Assembly (NCBI RefSeq): GCF_028453695.1
Contig: NC_135778.1
Location: forward strand, 1,178,001 to 1,242,000
Reading direction: 5' to 3'
From: Augochlora pura
Taxonomy: Eukaryota; Arthropoda; Insecta; Hymenoptera; Halictidae
Length of the DNA: 64,000 nt
In this document: one piece after another, positions 61,356-64,000 of the stretch
Position numbering within the stretch: position 1 is the stretch's first letter
How the letters are laid out: each line of letters opens with the position of its first letter
Translations under genes and position numbers: made by a program
The notes under the pieces: generated by a model
What the model was told of the DNA's origin: nothing
Databases searched by the model: none
What the model saw: the letters and a program-made list of their open reading frames with translations, nothing else

Positions 61356-63004
61356 TGAGTCATGTGCCGTTTCAAGTCACCCTCCATCCTCGACCCGGAC
61401 CCGACCCGACCCGACCCGGTGTATATCGCTCGTAAAGCCGCTCGCGGAACCACCGCACGAACGCGAAATAAATTTGAAAAAAATCCACTGTTTACCAACC
61501 GCACGCGTATCGTTTCGCTACTGGCGTGGATTTTTTCACTCACCCCCCTCCGACGCGGCTCGTCCTCTCCCTCGCGCGTACCCTGTGTTTTTGTTTTGTT
61601 TTTTTTTTTTTCAAACAGGAAAAAAATACCTCCGAGTTATTTATACGAAATTACTTCTCCGCGATAACCGCGCGCGATACACTATATCCCCGTGTCCCGT
61701 GATTCGGTGATTTTTATCGTCGACGCTTTTTATGGAAATACACACAGTTGAGTCTCCATCCAATTCAACGCGGTACTAAATCGCTCGGAAACCAGCCGCC
61801 GCGCCGCGCCGCGACAGCCCTCCGGGAGGGAGACCGGCCCGCGGAGCTTGACGATATTTCGGTGCCGGAGTTTACCTTTCAGCTGGTCGAACAAAAGTTG
61901 CATCGGCAATGTTGGACTTCGGATAATACCACAATGGATCGACCAATAGAAATCGCTAGTTACGTTTTCATTGCTGGCCGTGCGTTGCAAGGAAAGATTG
62001 ATAAATCCTGGATGGGAAATCTGTAACGGGACTCTGTAAAAAGGACTCCGCTATTTCAAGAATAGTAAACGAAATGGAAGCGTGAATGGATTGCATTGTC
62101 TGAGCAAACAGTCTCGAGTGGATTAATATCCACTATGGTGGCTATGGGGGATTTATGCGCTAAAAAAATACTCGCAACGCAGTGAATCCAACGGTGCATC
62201 ATCTTCGAAGTGTACTACTTGTCCTTTGGTATCACAGAAGAAACGCGACTGGCAAATCGCAAAGTCAGCTCTCGTCGCGACTGAGACTGAACTTTCCCAG
62301 CAGGTCGCGCGCAAAATCCTTTGCTCGCAGCTCGCCACGCATGGGAAATATCGATGCGCCCCGTGAAAACCTCGAACGCAGGATGTTCTCGCGGTTGTTA
62401 CCGCGCGCGCCTCCGCAGTTTATCCCTCGCTTCCCGCGCGCGCGCGCTCGCGTTTCAGGGGTCTCGCCGGTTCGCGTTTCGTTTTGTTTCGTTCCGAACG
62501 GGGACTCGGCCCCGGGTACACACGGCCGGGGTTTATTTCTGAGTTTCGCCGGAGCAGCTCGCTACGACGGCACGTCGCGTTTTATGCCGCTAGCGCGTGC
62601 CAGAACGAGTCCTGTCGCTCCCGTTCGTGTCCCTGGCCGAGTCGTTACGAAGCACGCCGAGTTTTCTCGTTTATTGCGTACGCTACAATGCCCGCGCTAC
62701 TGTTGCTCGACCGGCCTCGGGACCGCTAAGAATTCGCTTTTCCGCCATGCCGATTGCCCAGCTACCTTTCTACTTGCTTGGCAGGCTAATGGTTTTTCGA
62801 TTTACACGATGCGCCGTTCCGACACAGTCGTTCGATTACGAGTCCGCGTGTAAAAAGATCGCGCGCCACGATCTTCGGTGTTGCAGCTGGTTTTGTCAGA
62901 GGAACCGCCACCAACACTAATTGCTACTTCGTCTGCGATGATAACGTAATTGTGCGAGAAGAGATAGTGAAAAAAGAAATGCTTCTATTCGATCGAACTG
63001 TCGC

Positions 63005-63120
63005 GTAAACTTTAACAGTTTATAAATATTATTAACAGTAAACTGTACTGTTATTATATTATATATAAATATTATTAAATATTATTAAATAATTTATTAT
63101 TTAATTATATATTATAATTG
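63005..63120. repeat. AT-rich repeat block in luna intron
   Basis: Reiterated TATAAATATTATTAAA-type strings, plus AACAGTAAACTGTACTGTT which is partly palindromic. Confidence 0.75.
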
Positions 63121-64000
63121 TCAAAACTTTAACAGGTGTTGTATTGTTAAATTGACTGGTCGCGATAGGTACTTTTTCATCCGCGTTTATTCCAGGTATA
63201 GATCAATCGTCCTATAGAATTGCCGCATCGAAGACGGACAAATGCGTATTTGAAACCTGCTTTACAAACTCCAAGTTGATACGCGAACAAAATTTTGACC
63301 GCTGTAATGACGAAATTTCGCATCGAATCGGCTGAGTTCGACTATATTCGAACAGCACGGTGAGCAAATCGTCGCGGGTCTCCAATGACCGGGCGCTATC
63401 GTATTGCTGAAACCCGCTGTCGGCTACAAATTCTTTGATACTGAAGTCACACCTAGAGAGACTGCTCGGCGGGCGAAAATTGCTCAATCGTTGGTAAGTT
63501 CCATCCTGTGTGTCAAGATCACTGCGCGCGCGATCCCGATTGCGACGCGTTGTTGTTGTTGCAGTGGCATAAAAGGATCGCGTTTCCCGGGAGGGACGAC
63601 TGTAAACAGAAGTAGTTTGTTTGCGAGACACTGAACGGCGCGCAGAGCATCGGCCGGTCACGAGACCGCGTTCCATAGCGGTTTTTCTCCTGTTCTGGTC
63701 CCAGATCCGCGCGCGGTATATCCGCGCGCGTATCCGACCGATTTCATCGAGATACGGGGTTTCCGCGTTGCAGGCTCGCGGTAACGAGCGCATTTCGCTT
63801 GCGTCGCGGTGCATGCATAGGTGAGTCATAGGGAACACGCGAGCAGTCGACACGTCGAGGCGCACAGCCGGCCGGCCGCTTACGCAGCACATTAATCAAT
63901 TCGGCCAGGTTGTTCGGTTTGAATTTTATCGCGGGTCACGCGGAGGTTAATCGAACTCCTATCCGGCGTACAACTTATTACGGAGGGGCCGCGGTGTGCA

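Larger units (their letters stand above)
51950..64000 (+). other. luna intron 1 (5' part, continues beyond window)
   Basis: The intron starts with the donor GTAAGA. No exon encoding the expected continuation (T-C-x-E-L-E-R-Y-L) is visible before the window ends, so the intron exceeds 12 kb. It contains two perfect TGACGTCA sites (52978-52985 and 53764-53771), a mariner end at 55142, two ATGCAAAT octamers near 57.2 kb, TC and GA microsatellites, and an AT-rich block at 63.0 kb. Long first introns holding regulatory DNA are usual for developmental transcription factors. The GC-rich frames at 62182-62853 (+) and 63212-63892 (-) have no recognisable domain. Confidence 0.7.

Noticed and set aside
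62182..62853. 223-codon plus-strand open frame in luna intron
   Set aside because: Arginine/serine/proline-rich with no recognisable domain; it lies in CpG-rich DNA where stop codons are rare.
63212..63892. 226-codon minus-strand open frame
   Set aside because: It starts with a true ATG but has no recognisable motif, is rich in R, S and T, and lies within the luna intron. Kept out for lack of support, though a small antisense transcript cannot be excluded.
1..64000. CRISPR arrays, operons or prokaryotic genes
   Set aside because: No regularly spaced direct repeats with unique spacers, no ribosome-binding sites or gene clusters; the DNA is animal nuclear sequence.

Overview
The window is eukaryotic nuclear DNA, most likely from an insect and probably a hymenopteran of the bee type. 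The evidence is one conserved animal transcription-factor exon with a metazoan splice donor, no operons, dense GA/CT and poly-C microsatellites, TTAGG-like strings, Ty3/gypsy-style solo LTRs, a mariner end, and many short TTAA-flanked elements. Two 100-base N runs (30365-30464 and 36824-36923) mark it as a scaffold from a draft assembly. The hymenopteran placement is inference; there is no rRNA, tRNA or mitochondrial marker to fix it.

The only protein-coding sequence I can support is the first coding exon of the KLF6/KLF7-type zinc-finger transcription factor luna, at 51848-51949 on the plus strand. It follows a long AUG-rich 5' leader (about 50431-51847) and is followed by a first intron that runs past the end of the window, so at least 12 kb. 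The 50 kb upstream shows no recognisable exon. The longer reading frames there are arginine/serine- or proline-rich chance frames in GC-rich or low-complexity DNA.

Layout: 1-13 kb holds intergenic DNA, a cluster of three abutting TTAA elements (5368-6089) and a 44-bp tandem repeat with TTAGG dimers. 13-20 kb holds further TTAA elements and two intact solo LTRs (16962-17194 and 19303-19591), both in minus orientation. 22-28 kb is dense in TTAA elements, one nested inside another, plus a perfect 19-bp-stem hairpin. 28-42 kb holds both assembly gaps, a near-identical duplication around the second gap, and more TTAA elements. 42-50 kb is plain intergenic DNA with one long TC run. 50-64 kb is luna.

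The most interesting signal is the TTAA-element set: sixteen elements of about 155-295 bp, in about ten sequence families. Many share outer termini close to TTAACCCTTTGC but differ in a strong palindrome just inside one end. In three families those palindromes share the half-site CGAGT/ACTCG, and two other families share CGGATATATCCG. They look like non-autonomous piggyBac-type elements (MITEs), but the interchangeable subterminal palindromes are unusual and deserve genome-wide study.
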